Source: CAVVSQ01 sp963848825
GTDB lineage: Bacteria > Planctomycetota > Planctomycetia > Gemmatales > Gemmataceae
Length of the DNA: 64,000 nucleotides
NCBI GenBank assembly: GCA_963848825.1
Contig: CAWKFA010000010.1
Span: 124,001 to 188,000 of the forward strand
Direction: 5' to 3'
The notes below the pieces were generated by a model. That model worked only from the letters and a program-made list of their open reading frames with translations. It ran no database searches and was not told the DNA's origin. Of the stretch, positions 28,007 to 36,450 are shown piece after piece. Within the stretch, counting starts at the first letter, position 1, and the number at the start of each line of letters is the position of its first letter. The position numbers were made by a program, and so were the translations under genes.

Positions 28007-28819
28007 ATGAGTAGGCTGGTCAAACTCGCGGCGGCAGGAGCATTGTCGGTAGTGTTGGCATCCCCGGTCTGGTCACAAGGCCAGGCAGGCACCACAGGCG
28101 GCCAGGGCGGCACGCGCGCCGGGACAAACGTTGGCGTTAATAACAACAACAGCGGCATGAGCCAAACCCCCTGGTTCAGCAACCCGTCCATTCGCTCTGA
28201 GTTGGGACTGAACGAGCAATCGTACAACAACCTCAACAAGGCGTACGGTCAAGCTTATACGCAATATAACACCGGCGTCAGTGGCCTGGGCACCGGGGTA
28301 ACCGGCGACCAACGCAATCAGCGCATGCAGGACCTCCGCAATTCGTTCAACCAAAGCATGAATCAATCGGTCCAGTCCAGCATCACCGATCCCAAGCAAC
28401 GCGAACGCTACAATCAGCTCTACTTGCAGTACCAGGGATATGACGCCTTCGGCGATCCGCAAATTCAGCAGAAGCTGAACCTCACCGCCGAACAACGCCA
28501 GCGCATCGACCAGGCGAATCAGCAGTATCGCCAGCAGCTTGGCACGCTGCAACAGGGCAACCCAGAGACCGCCAGCCAGCAGTTCAATGACCTGCGCCGG
28601 AAACAGAGCGAGAACCTCAACTCGATTCTGAATCAGCAACAGCAACAAACCTGGCGGCAGATGACTGGCCAACCCTATAACTTCCAGTGGTCGGATTATC
28701 ATTCCAGCACGGGTACCAACGGCACCAGCGGTACCAATGGCACCAGCGGAACCGGCGGCACCCAGAACCGCCAGAACAATAATGGCACGCAAGGGGGCAC
28801 TCAGCCCAACCAACGCTAA
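28007..28819 (+). CDS. Secreted Gln/Asn-rich protein with LTxxQ-like repeats
   Basis: 270 residues with a clear signal peptide (LVKLAAAGALSVVLASPVWSQ) and AAAGGAG nine bases before the ATG. The mature chain is rich in Gln, Asn, Gly and Thr. Its middle part has two helical segments of the form LGLNEQSYNNLNKAYGQAY and LNLTAEQRQRIDQANQQYRQQL, which recall the LTxxQ heptads of Spy/CpxP-like periplasmic proteins. The C-terminal 40 residues are a GTNGTSGTNGTSG low-complexity tail. Likely periplasmic or extracellular, possibly a stress chaperone or matrix protein; this is inference. A sigma-54-type promoter precedes it and an intrinsic terminator follows, so it is a single-gene unit. Frame intact. 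Confidence 0.8.
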   Translation: MSRLVKLAAAGALSVVLASPVWSQGQAGTTGGQGGTRAGTNVGVNNNNSGMSQTPWFSNPSIRSELGLNEQSYNNLNKAYGQAYTQYNTGVSGLGTGVTGDQRNQRMQDLRNSFNQSMNQSVQSSITDPKQRERYNQLYLQYQGYDAFGDPQIQQKLNLTAEQRQRIDQANQQYRQQLGTLQQGNPETASQQFNDLRRKQSENLNSILNQQQQQTWRQMTGQPYNFQWSDYHSSTGTNGTSGTNGTSGTGGTQNRQNNNGTQGGTQPNQR

Positions 28820-28839
28820 GCGAATGTCACCGCGACGCA

Positions 28840-28880
28840 AAAGTGGCGTGCCTCGAACCCGAGTTACGCCACTTTTTTTT
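28840..28880 (+). terminator. Intrinsic terminator
   Basis: Stem AAAGTGGCGT (28840-28849) pairs with ACGCCACTTT (28866-28875), followed by further T residues to 28880. It lies 20 bases after the stop of the Gln/Asn-rich gene. Confidence 0.9.
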
Positions 28881-29028
28881 GTTCTCAATCACCGTCGGCC
28901 ACGTATGCCAACTACGGCAGATGGCTATCGACTACGTGACATCAATGATGTCTTATTGAGGTCTCAAGTGGAACATCGACGAACGACAGAATTGCGATAG
29001 GAAGCCCGGCCTTGTGGGATTTTCCCAC

Positions 29029-29057
29029 TTGACCTCTCGCCCCTTGTGGCGTAGCAT
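29029..29057 (+). promoter_or_regulatory. Sigma-70-type promoter of the toxin-antitoxin pair
   Basis: TTGACC (29029-29034) and TAGCAT (29052-29057) are separated by 17 bases and lie 33 bases before the antitoxin ATG. The upstream TGTGGGATTTTCCCAC contains a short inverted repeat (GTGGGA/TCCCAC) that could be an operator for antitoxin autoregulation. Confidence 0.55.
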
Positions 29058-29089
29058 CTGAATAAGGATGGTAATGGGAGATTCAATCA

Positions 29090-29359
29090 ATGACGACAAA
29101 AACAGTCGACAGCAAAGGTCGCCTGGCCCTCGGGAGCGCCTTCGCGGGCCAGTTGGTTCTGATCGACGACAGCGACCCGGAAAAAATCATTATCCAGCGT
29201 GCCAAAGCGATTCCCAGGCGGGAAGCATGGCTATACGAAAGTGATCAGGCGCTCAGTCTCGTTCGCGACGGTGTAAATCAGGCACGCGGCGGCCAATTCA
29301 GCGTGTCGCCTCCGGACCTGCAAGCTGACGCCGCGTATGCGGCGGCACTGGCGGATTAA
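29090..29359 (+). CDS. AbrB-like antitoxin
   Basis: 89 residues, GGGAG ten bases before the ATG. The N-terminal half (KTVDSKGRLALGSAFAGQLVLID) has the D-xKGRLxLG pattern of SpoVT/AbrB swapped-hairpin DNA-binding domains. The C-terminal half (LQADAAYAAALAD and before) would be the toxin-binding part. It is 24 bases upstream of a RelE-like gene on the same strand, the usual antitoxin-first order. It probably binds its own promoter and neutralises the downstream protein. The assignment rests on motif and arrangement. Confidence 0.7.
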   Translation: MTTKTVDSKGRLALGSAFAGQLVLIDDSDPEKIIIQRAKAIPRREAWLYESDQALSLVRDGVNQARGGQFSVSPPDLQADAAYAAALAD

Positions 29360-29383
29360 GTCCCATTTCTTCATGCGTCAAAC

Positions 29384-29731
29384 ATGTTCCAAATCCGTTG
29401 GGTAGAGCAGGCTGACACGTCCTACCAGGACCTGCGGGCCAAAGCGGACGCCAGCCTCAACAGCCGCAAAAAAAAAGGCAAGGCGAAGTCTGGCAAACCG
29501 GAAGGGCTATTCAAGCAAATTCACAAGACCCTGGTCCTTCTTCAGAACAATCCGAAACATCCTGGTTTGAACACTCACGAGTATGATTCCATCGAAAATC
29601 CGTACGCTAAAGACGCGAAGGTTTTTGAGGCCTATGCTCAAAACGAAACCCCGGGAGCCTACCGCGTGTTCTGGTGTTACGGGCCGGGCAAGGGCGAATT
29701 GACGATCCTCGCCATAACACCACACCCCTGA
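29384..29731 (+). CDS. RelE/ParE-superfamily-like toxin
   Basis: 115 residues. The pattern FQIRWVEQADTSYQDLRAKA, a basic linker (NSRKKKGKAKSGKPEG), LFKQIHKTLVLLQNNPKHPGLNTHEYDS and, at the end, PGAYRVFWCYGPGKGELTILAITPHP matches the RelE/ParE fold: an N-terminal strand and two helices, then a strand with a conserved Arg (AYRVFW), then a final hydrophobic strand. RelE members are ribosome-dependent mRNases and ParE members gyrase inhibitors; the sequence alone does not decide. The Lys-rich insert in the helical part is longer than in standard RelE. Pairs with the AbrB-like gene 24 bases upstream. Confidence 0.68.
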   Translation: MFQIRWVEQADTSYQDLRAKADASLNSRKKKGKAKSGKPEGLFKQIHKTLVLLQNNPKHPGLNTHEYDSIENPYAKDAKVFEAYAQNETPGAYRVFWCYGPGKGELTILAITPHP

Positions 29732-29855
29732 CGAGGACGTCGTCTCGCAGATCCGCCCTCTGAAGTGCATGATCTGCAATCACTTTTGGCTAACACTCGT
29801 TCACAACAAAAAGAAAATCATCGCCATCCTCCCCTCAACGGCGTAAGATAGCCTC

Positions 29856-30265
29856 ATGAACACGCAACCCCGACTTCAGAGGCCTAGCATGAACTTCAGC
29901 GACCCTACGGCCATCGCGACACCCGCACAATATAAAGCGGCCCTCTTGGCCGTGCGGCAGCGCATGACCGACATTCAGCTGAAGATGCTGCAAACGCATT
30001 GCCGTGCCCCCAACCACACCATTTCCGCCAACCGCCTCAGTGAAGCCCTCGGTTCCCACACCGCCGGCCTGCAATATAGCAAGTTCGCCCACCTCATTGC
30101 CGACGAGCTTAAGTTCGTCCCCAAAACCGGTGTCGATAACAAGAATCACTGGCTGTTCGCGCTGGCCTACGGTGCCGCCGAAGCCGTCGGCAAAATGGAT
30201 GGCGACTATGAATGGACCATGCGCCAGAACTCGCCGGCACATTGCAGGGCATGAACTGGGCGTAA
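29856..30265 (+). CDS. Small conserved hypothetical protein (one frameshift near the end)
   Basis: About 136 residues. The core (PAQYKAALLAVRQRMTDIQLKMLQTHCRAPNHTISANRLSEALG, then LQYSKFAHLIADELKF, then HWLFALAYGAAE) looks like a domain found alone or in front of HNH nucleases in planctomycetes and other soil bacteria. No nuclease domain follows here. The frame as read ends at 30254; restoring one base near 30222 gives RQELAGTLQGMNWA and a stop at 30263-30265, a more natural C-terminus. A family resemblance is recalled, not proven. It borders a repeat block. Confidence 0.55.
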
Positions 30266-30287
30266 AGGCCCCCGTGGGAGAGGTCCG

Positions 30288-30550
30288 CCTTTTTACACCG
30301 AAGGTGTTACATCCCAAAGCCCAGGGTCGCGACTAGCGCACCCTGGGGTCCCCAGCCCGCGGCCACATTTTTACACCGAAGGTGTTACATCACAGCCTGC
30401 CTACAAGGTGATCTAACCCCTTCGGGGTATGGGTCTCTCCGCATTATGGGCCCTAGGGTGCGCTAGCGCGACCCTAGGCTTTGGGATTTAACCCCTTCGG
30501 GGTATCGAGAACTAAGGTCCTGGGTTCCACCCCCGCGACCACATGTTTAC
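30288..30550. repeat. CCCAAAGCC(C/T)AGGGTCGCG palindromic repeats, inverted pair
   Basis: ACACCGAAGGTGT hairpins occur at about 30295 and 30373, and ACCCCTTCGGGGT hairpins at about 30417 and 30491. The unit ATCCCAAAGCCCAGGGTCGC...GCGCACCCTGGG (30311-30346) reappears inverted as GGGCCCTAGGGTGCGC...CCTAGGCTTTGGGAT (30448-30487). The A/G and C/T differences keep each hairpin paired, so the stems are under selection or copied as units. The noncoding block lies between 30265 and 30652. Confidence 0.8.
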
Positions 30551-30651
30551 ACCGAGTAACCGGAACGTAGTCAGCTTGGGCTGGCGCAACCAATTCTGAT
30601 GCGACAATTCCGGCACCGGCCTTCTGACCAAACGAGCAGACCGATTCTATT

Positions 30652-32301
30652 TTACGCCGGCGCCTTCGCCGCTTCGTGTTCTTGTGCCTTGGTTTCGAAG
30701 ATGGCCTGAACTTCACGCCTGGCCAGCATGCGTATGATTTGCAGGCCTACGGGCAGGCCGAGTATTACGGCTGGAGAGACGGGGGCCATGGCCAGAATCA
30801 GGGCGAGGGTTCCCGGGTCGCGATGTCTGGTGAGTCTACGGGCGCCGATGCAGATGATCGTACCCGCGAAAACCGCCCAGAGCATGGGGATACCGACCCA
30901 GTGGATGAACGGCACGAAAACTAGCCAACCCAGGAAGGTCAGGATGCCGGTGAGGCGAAGGAGGCCTGCGAGATCGTGCACGTGCTTGGCTGCTTGCTCA
31001 GGCGTCCAGGGGCCGGGCGGCCGCTGTTCTGTTCGTCCGCGGAAACGGCGCACCAACCATATGGCGTTGAGGGCAAGGTATGACAGAAAGACGGCGGTGA
31101 GGGCCGCCAAAAATGGCTCGCCGTAATGAACATTGCGGCCCGTCAGGGCCGTTGTCGCGGCGAGGAAAACGCAAAACGCCGTAATGCCAATCAGGGGAAT
31201 GGTTACCCAGCGCGTGTAGGGGTGGTCGATCTCATCCAGATCGGCGGCGATAACACGGATGTTCTTGAACAGCCAGAATTCCGCCCTTGTACCTCGTGCC
31301 GGTTGGGCAGCACCGGCTTTGGGCCCAGACCCGGCCTGGTGAGGAGTACGCACGACGGTTTCCACTTCGGTTTTGACCTCGCCCGCCTGCTGATAGCGCT
31401 GCCGGGGCTCCTTCTCGAGGGCGCGGAGCACGATTTCATCGAGGCGAACGTCTATTTGCACCATTTTCGACGGGGCCGCGAACCGTCCAAGCGGCAATGT
31501 TCCCGTGAGCAATTCGTAAAACACCACGCCGAGCGAATAAATATCGGCCCGATGGTCAATGTCCTTGGACCCTTCCATCTGCTCGGGGGCCATGTACTTG
31601 ACGGTTCCCATCACCTGGTGGGTACCGGTCAAGTTCACGTCGAGATGTTCGGGGCCAAGGAGCTTGGCGAGGCCGAAGTCCGCCACTTTGACGCGGCCCT
31701 TTTTGTCGATGAGGATGTTTTCGGGCTTGATGTCCCGGTGCACAATGCCTTCATCGTGGGCGAATTGAAGGGCATCGCACACTTGCGGCACTATGGCGAG
31801 GGCCTCCCTGGGCGTAAACACTTTTTCGTTCAGCAACTGCCGGAGATTGGCCCCGTCGACAAATTCCATCACGAAGTAAAAGAACCCGTTCGCCTTGCCG
31901 AAATCATGAACGGCCACGATATTTGGATGGTTGAGACGCCCCAGGGCGCGGGCCTCGCGGGTGAAGCGTTCGGCGAAGGCGCTGTCGCGGCCAATGTCGG
32001 GGGGCAGAATCTTGACGGCCACCAGACGGTCAAGCGATTTTTGGCGACCCTTGTAGACGGCCCCCATACCGCCTCGGGCAAGCAGTTCGAGAATCTCGAT
32101 TTGCGGGATGAGCCTGCCCACTTCCTCGGGCGGGGGAGGAATGAAGTCACTCGATTTCGACGCCTTGCCGGCTTCGGAGCCGGTGTTAATCTGCGATTGT
32201 TGCTCAAGTCCCGCCTTGAGCAAACACTGGGGACACAGGCCTGCTAGCCCGTCGGCCGGTAATTCGCAGCCGCACACGGAACAATGATGTGCCTCGCTCA
32301 T
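30652..32301 (-). CDS. Membrane Ser/Thr protein kinase with zinc-ribbon N-terminus
   Basis: 549 residues. Residues 8-26 carry CSVCG...CPQC, a zinc-ribbon pair. The kinase domain (about 65-320) has the glycine loop LLARGGMGAVYKG, VAVK with Lys97, HRD at 188-190 with HRDIKPEN, DFG at 208-210 and MAPEQ, so it should be active as a Hanks-type Ser/Thr kinase. The C-terminal third has four or five membrane helices (VTIPLIGITAFCVFLAATTAL; ILTFLGWLVFVPFI; GIPMLWAVFAGTIICIGA; LALILAMAPVSPAVILGL). It lies 99 bases downstream of an ECF sigma gene on the same strand, the frequent planctomycete arrangement in which the kinase modulates that sigma factor. Frame intact. Confidence 0.93.
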   Translation of the reverse strand: MSEAHHCSVCGCELPADGLAGLCPQCLLKAGLEQQSQINTGSEAGKASKSSDFIPPPPEEVGRLIPQIEILELLARGGMGAVYKGRQKSLDRLVAVKILPPDIGRDSAFAERFTREARALGRLNHPNIVAVHDFGKANGFFYFVMEFVDGANLRQLLNEKVFTPREALAIVPQVCDALQFAHDEGIVHRDIKPENILIDKKGRVKVADFGLAKLLGPEHLDVNLTGTHQVMGTVKYMAPEQMEGSKDIDHRADIYSLGVVFYELLTGTLPLGRFAAPSKMVQIDVRLDEIVLRALEKEPRQRYQQAGEVKTEVETVVRTPHQAGSGPKAGAAQPARGTRAEFWLFKNIRVIAADLDEIDHPYTRWVTIPLIGITAFCVFLAATTALTGRNVHYGEPFLAALTAVFLSYLALNAIWLVRRFRGRTEQRPPGPWTPEQAAKHVHDLAGLLRLTGILTFLGWLVFVPFIHWVGIPMLWAVFAGTIICIGARRLTRHRDPGTLALILAMAPVSPAVILGLPVGLQIIRMLARREVQAIFETKAQEHEAAKAPA

Positions 32302-32399
32302 GGCGGATGACCTCGGTTTGGAGAATTCGTTACCCTTCTATAAAGGGAACGGCGCGTTTTGTGACAGCGTTTTCTCCAGGTAGGTCCCGATGGGCCCGG

Positions 32400-33116
32400 T
32401 CAGCGCCGCAATGCCTCGAAAAGACCACGAATCTCATCCTCGATCTCATCTTCGCTGGCTACCGTTTCGGCGACTTCCTGACGGAGCAGCTCGCGGTAGC
32501 GTTTGCGCAGGCGATGGGCAGCCTGACGGACCGCGGCCGGCGCCAGGCCGAGCGCTGCCGCGGCCTGTTCATACGATGTGTCGCCATGCTTGCCGGCCAG
32601 AAATGACTGCAAGACATCGAACTCCGCGGCTTTGCCCTTAGCGATGAATTCTTGGCGCAAGCGATCGACAACCAGTTCCAGAAGCTGGACAGCCCAGGCC
32701 CGGTCGAAGATCTTCTCGGCCGTCAAATCATGGGAAGGCTCCGTGCGGAGCTTCCTTTCACCCGCTTCGACGTCGAGCGCCAGGTGCGGCTGGCCGCCGC
32801 CGCGTTTCTGGGTCTGGGCCTGGTCCCACTCATTGGCGAGATAATTCCGCAACGATGTCTGTAGAAAGGAGCGGAAACGGCCCCGCGACGGCGCGGCCTG
32901 CTGGAGAACTTGCTTGTCGATGAGCCGGGCGAAAAAGCCCTGCGTGACGTCCTCGGCATGCTCGGGGCCAACACCCTTTTTGCGGACGAAGACGTAAAGG
33001 GGATACCAGTAACGCTGACACAAAAAGGCCAGGGCGGCGCACGCCTCCGAATCGTCGGACCGGACCGCACGAAGGACGATGCTCCAGTGCGTGGACAGGA
33101 AATCGCTGGATGGCAT
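32400..33116 (-). CDS. ECF-type RNA polymerase sigma factor (kinase-linked)
   Basis: 238 residues. It matches the large planctomycete ECF group: STHWSIVLRAV at the N-terminus, LCQRYWYPLYVFVRKKGVGPEHAEDVTQGFFARLIDK (region 2), SRGRFRSFLQTSLRNYLANEWDQAQTQKRGGG, and a region 4 helix-turn-helix YEQAAAALGLAPAAVRQAAHRLRKRYRELLRQEV. The C-terminal tail is acidic. No anti-sigma gene is adjacent; control probably comes through the membrane kinase encoded 99 bases downstream on the same strand, as proposed for such pairs. Frame intact. Confidence 0.92.
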   Translation of the reverse strand: MPSSDFLSTHWSIVLRAVRSDDSEACAALAFLCQRYWYPLYVFVRKKGVGPEHAEDVTQGFFARLIDKQVLQQAAPSRGRFRSFLQTSLRNYLANEWDQAQTQKRGGGQPHLALDVEAGERKLRTEPSHDLTAEKIFDRAWAVQLLELVVDRLRQEFIAKGKAAEFDVLQSFLAGKHGDTSYEQAAAALGLAPAAVRQAAHRLRKRYRELLRQEVAETVASEDEIEDEIRGLFEALRR

Positions 33117-33188
33117 GAGGGGTATTGTAGCGGACCGACCAGGATCCCGTCCTGAAACGGGGTCCCTGGTGGAGAGCGTTACCCCAGT

Positions 33189-34722
33189 CTACTTCGGCGT
33201 GTCCGCCACGTTGGTGTGCGCCGCATTGGCGCCCCAGGTGCTCCAGCCGGTCAGGCGTGCATCGCCGGTGTCGATGCAGATAACTTTGCCGTTTTGCGTG
33301 CCGACGTAGATACGGCCGGCTTCAATGGCTGGCTGAGAGCGGATGGGAGCGCCGACGTTCCAGGTGGTCTGCACCTTGCCGTTTTGCGGATCAAGCTGAA
33401 TAACCTTGCCCTCGAGCGTGGCCAAAAAGACGGAGCCGCCGGCGGCGGCAGGTGGCGCGGCAAGGTGGCCGCCTTCCTTTTCGAGATCACCCTGAAGTTT
33501 CACGCTCCAACGCGTCTTGCCATCCTTCATGTCGGTACACATGATCTCATCGCCCATGCAATTAAAATTGGCGCCGGCGAAATGCAAGAGGCGCGAGCCC
33601 TGAAAGGCCTGCATCGTGGAGACATTTTCCTGGCCGACGTTCTTGAGGGCGGCCAGTGGGTTGGCCGCTGCCGGGCGCCTCCGGCGAAGCCATTGCTGGC
33701 GTCGAGGGCGCCGCCCACTGCCTTCATTCTGGCTTTTCGCTGCACCTGGGGATCGAGGTACTTCGCTTCCTTCACGGCGCCCTGGAAGGCCGGCTGGTCA
33801 TTGTCGCGGCTCAGGCCCGCTACGCGCTCGGCGACTTTGCCGCCGGCCGCGCCGTCCCGCGCTGGGTAAGGTAGACATTCTTGCCGACGATCACGGGCGC
33901 AGACGTGGCGTTTTTTCGCTGCGCCGAAAGGATGGTGCCGTCGGCCTGCTGAAATTTATAAAGAGTGCCGACAAAGGAGGTGGCGTAGAGCTCGTCATCG
34001 ACCGCGACGGGGGCGGACATCACGTCGCTGTCGATCCAGCGTTGCCATAGAATCTTGCCGGTCTTCAATTCAAAGCAGGCCAGGACGTGCGTCGCTTCGG
34101 GCGGCGGCTGACTGGCGGCCTTTTGCTGGGGAGCGACCTTGCCGCCGCGGCCCGCGGCGGGATAAGAAGTGTACACCCGGCCGTTGCCGATCGCCGGAGT
34201 GCTCGTCAGCGGGTCGCCAAGGAAATAGGACCAAAGATGCTTGCCGGTGTCGGCGTCGAGTGCGAACAGCGTACAAGATTCCGTGTTGAAGATCACGACC
34301 CCATCAGCGCACACTGCCGACGTCGGCCCATCGTCGTCGAGATCGACGCCCCAAATAACTTTGCCGGTTTGCGCATCGCAACAATAGTATTCCTTGCTAT
34401 GGAAGCCGCCTGAGATGTAGAGTTTGCCCTGGTACACCGTCGGCGTCGGAATCGGAGCGCCGCTGGGTAACGTGATGGTGAAGCCGCTCTTGTCGATAGA
34501 AATCGCCCTGGCATCAAGTTTCCGGGGCGTCACATGGCCTTTGCGGAAATCCGTCGGCGGCGACGCGAACTTGCTCGAATTCATTTCCTTGACCTGGGCG
34601 GTGATGTCAACTTTCTCCGCGTCCCTCCATGCATCGGATTTGGCCGTTTGAGCCGCCGGCGGCTGGGCCGGCGCATAGCAGCAGGTTATAAAGAACGCCA
34701 TCGCCGCAAAAATGCGCCACAT
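33189..34722 (-). CDS. Exported PQQ-like beta-propeller protein (two frameshifts)
   Basis: ATG 34722 lies nine bases after GGAGG and encodes a signal peptide (MWRIFAAMAFFITCCYA). The chain has repeated PQQ/BamB-type blades: YYCCDAQTGKVIWGVDLDDDG, LFALDADTGKHLWSYFLGDP, CFELKTGKILWQRWIDSD, CTDMKDGKTRWSVKLQGD and VIQLDPQNGKVQTTWNVGAP, each with the A-x-x-TGK-x-x-W signature. Frame breaks near 33862 and 33660 separate the third and last parts. Intact length about 510 residues. No dehydrogenase residues are evident, so a structural or binding propeller is more likely than a quinoprotein enzyme. Confidence 0.8.
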
Positions 34723-34893
34723 GGAAAGGTCCTCCAACAGGGACAAAACAACCCGGCCTATAAAAAAGACGAACGAGCGGAGGGTTTCGCTTGGGGAGCG
34801 GCGAAATGTCTCGCGATGTGGAATGACCTGACGTCAGGTGTTAGTATTAAAACCAGCGATTCCACACCTCAGCCGTGACATTGGAAGACGTTA

Positions 34894-36373
34894 TGAGCTG
34901 GCAAGCCGAAGCGCTGGGAGGCCCGGTCCTCGCCTGGGAAGTAAGACGGGCGGTGCGGGGGAGGATTTGGCGCTATCTGCCGGCTGCTTATTGCACTGGC
35001 TGGTGATACAGGCGTTGGGTTTTTTCGATGCCGTTAGAGCCGCCTCCCAAACACTGCCCGTTGAGGCTCATGCGCGCCTGGTGCTTTACGGGGCGATGCA
35101 GACGCAGCAGGTCGAGTTTCTCGACCGGTACCTGGTAACCTTGCTGCAGGATCAGTTCGTGCTGGTCATGGCAATTATCCCGGCGCTCACCGCGAGTTCT
35201 CTCGGGCAAGAGAAGGAGCGGGGCACCCTGTTCGCCTTATTCGGCACGCAGTTGCTATCCCGGCAGATTCTCCTCGGTAAGTTGCTCGGCCGGCTGCTGC
35301 TGATTGTGCCATTCGTCCTCACCACCGTTCCCACGCTGGTATTTATCGCTACTTTCACCGGACGGGGCCTCACACTCCTCATCATGGCGCTGGTTCAGGA
35401 GGCAGTTCTTGCTTTCGCGCTGGGCGCGGCCTGTCTGCTCTTCGGGATCTGGGTTCGGAGGGCGGTGGACGCCACAATTACTTCCTACCTTTTTCTGGGT
35501 ATCGCTTATTTGATCGTTCGAGGCTTCACGGATGCCGTGCCGGCTGCGTTTTGGTTTGACCCCAGGGCGAATCAGCTCGACTTGCTCAATGGGGGACCCG
35601 TGTTGCCGTTTGTAGCTCATCTGGCTGTGTGGGTTTGCTTCGGCATCGTTTGCTTGCGACTTGGTTGGAGTCGTCTACGGAAAGTTTGCGTGGAGCAGCG
35701 TGACAGGCGGCCGTCGCGCCGCCTATGGGCGTTTCGGCCCGCGGTGGGCAATGATCCTTTTCGCTGGCGCGAGTGTTACGTCATCGGCCTGGCGCCCCTG
35801 CCGATCCTGCGAATTGTGCCGCGGTGGCTGGCACTGCTGGCCGTCTTCATCTTTTCGGCGTTGATGGCCGTCTTGATCGCCGATAAGGTCGCTCCGGGCT
35901 TTGTCGCGGCAATTTCGAGAATCGATCCGGGTCTGGCGTTTGAGATCTTGTGGGCGAGGAAGGGTGAGATCAGGCAACATGTGCAGCTCATGGGCCTGGT
36001 TTTTATCTTGCTGGCCAATTTGTTGATCGGCGTGCGTTGTGGAACCAGCGTGGCGGAGGAAAAACGACGCAATACCTGGGATGAATTGCTGCTGACGGCT
36101 CAATCGTTCAAGGAGATCACGAACGGCAAGATGTGGGGCGTTCTGCAAGCCACGGTCCCGTACATCATCGCCTACACCCTCCCGGTGTTAATGCTGGCAG
36201 CCCTCGGAGGCACAGGAACGCTGCTGGTCGCTGGAGCGTGGATAGTGGTTCCCTGCGCCATAGTCTTCCTGGCCGCCCTGTTGGGCATCGACATGGTGAA
36301 TGTGCCCGCCGACATGGACGAGACGCGTGCGGGGGGAGCATTTTCCTTTGAGAAAGATCGAAGGGAATTCTGA
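34894..36373 (+). CDS. ABC-2-type transporter permease-like protein (one frameshift)
   Basis: The probable start is ATG 34894 (MSWQAEALGGPVLAWEVRRAVRGRIWRYLPAAY), which shifts near 34985 into the long frame CLLHWLVIQALGFFDAVRAA. Two similar halves follow, each with several membrane helices: QFVLVMAIIPALTASSLGQEKERGTLFALFGTQLLSRQILLGKLLGRLLLIVPFVL, then VFILLANLLIGVRCGTSVAEEKRRNTWDELLLTAQSFKEITNGKMWGV. The EKERGT.. and EEKRRNTWD.. loops are typical of ABC-2 permeases of the gliding/Nos type. No ATPase gene is next to it. About 493 residues if joined. Substrate unknown. Confidence 0.7.
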
Positions 36374-36393
36374 CGGGTCAGCACCTGGCACAA

Positions 36394-36433
36394 AGAAAGC
36401 CCCACCGTGGACATCACGGCGGGGCTCTTTTTG
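36394..36433. terminator. Bidirectional intrinsic terminator
   Basis: AGCCCCACCGTG and CACGGCGGGGCT pair with one mismatch around a GACAT loop. An A-rich tract (AAAGAA) lies before and CTTTTTGT after. It lies between the stops of two convergent genes and can serve both. Confidence 0.8.
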
Positions 36434-36450
36434 TCGCGTCTGGCGGCTGA

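Noticed and set aside
27634..28239. A minus-strand frame through the promoter and start of the Gln/Asn-rich gene
   Set aside because: It crosses the sigma-54 site and signal peptide region of a clear gene. A shorter version from 27921 has no ribosome-binding site or family.
31126..32247. A 373-codon open frame opposite the Ser/Thr kinase
   Set aside because: It mirrors the kinase domain in the complementary frame and has no recognisable protein features.
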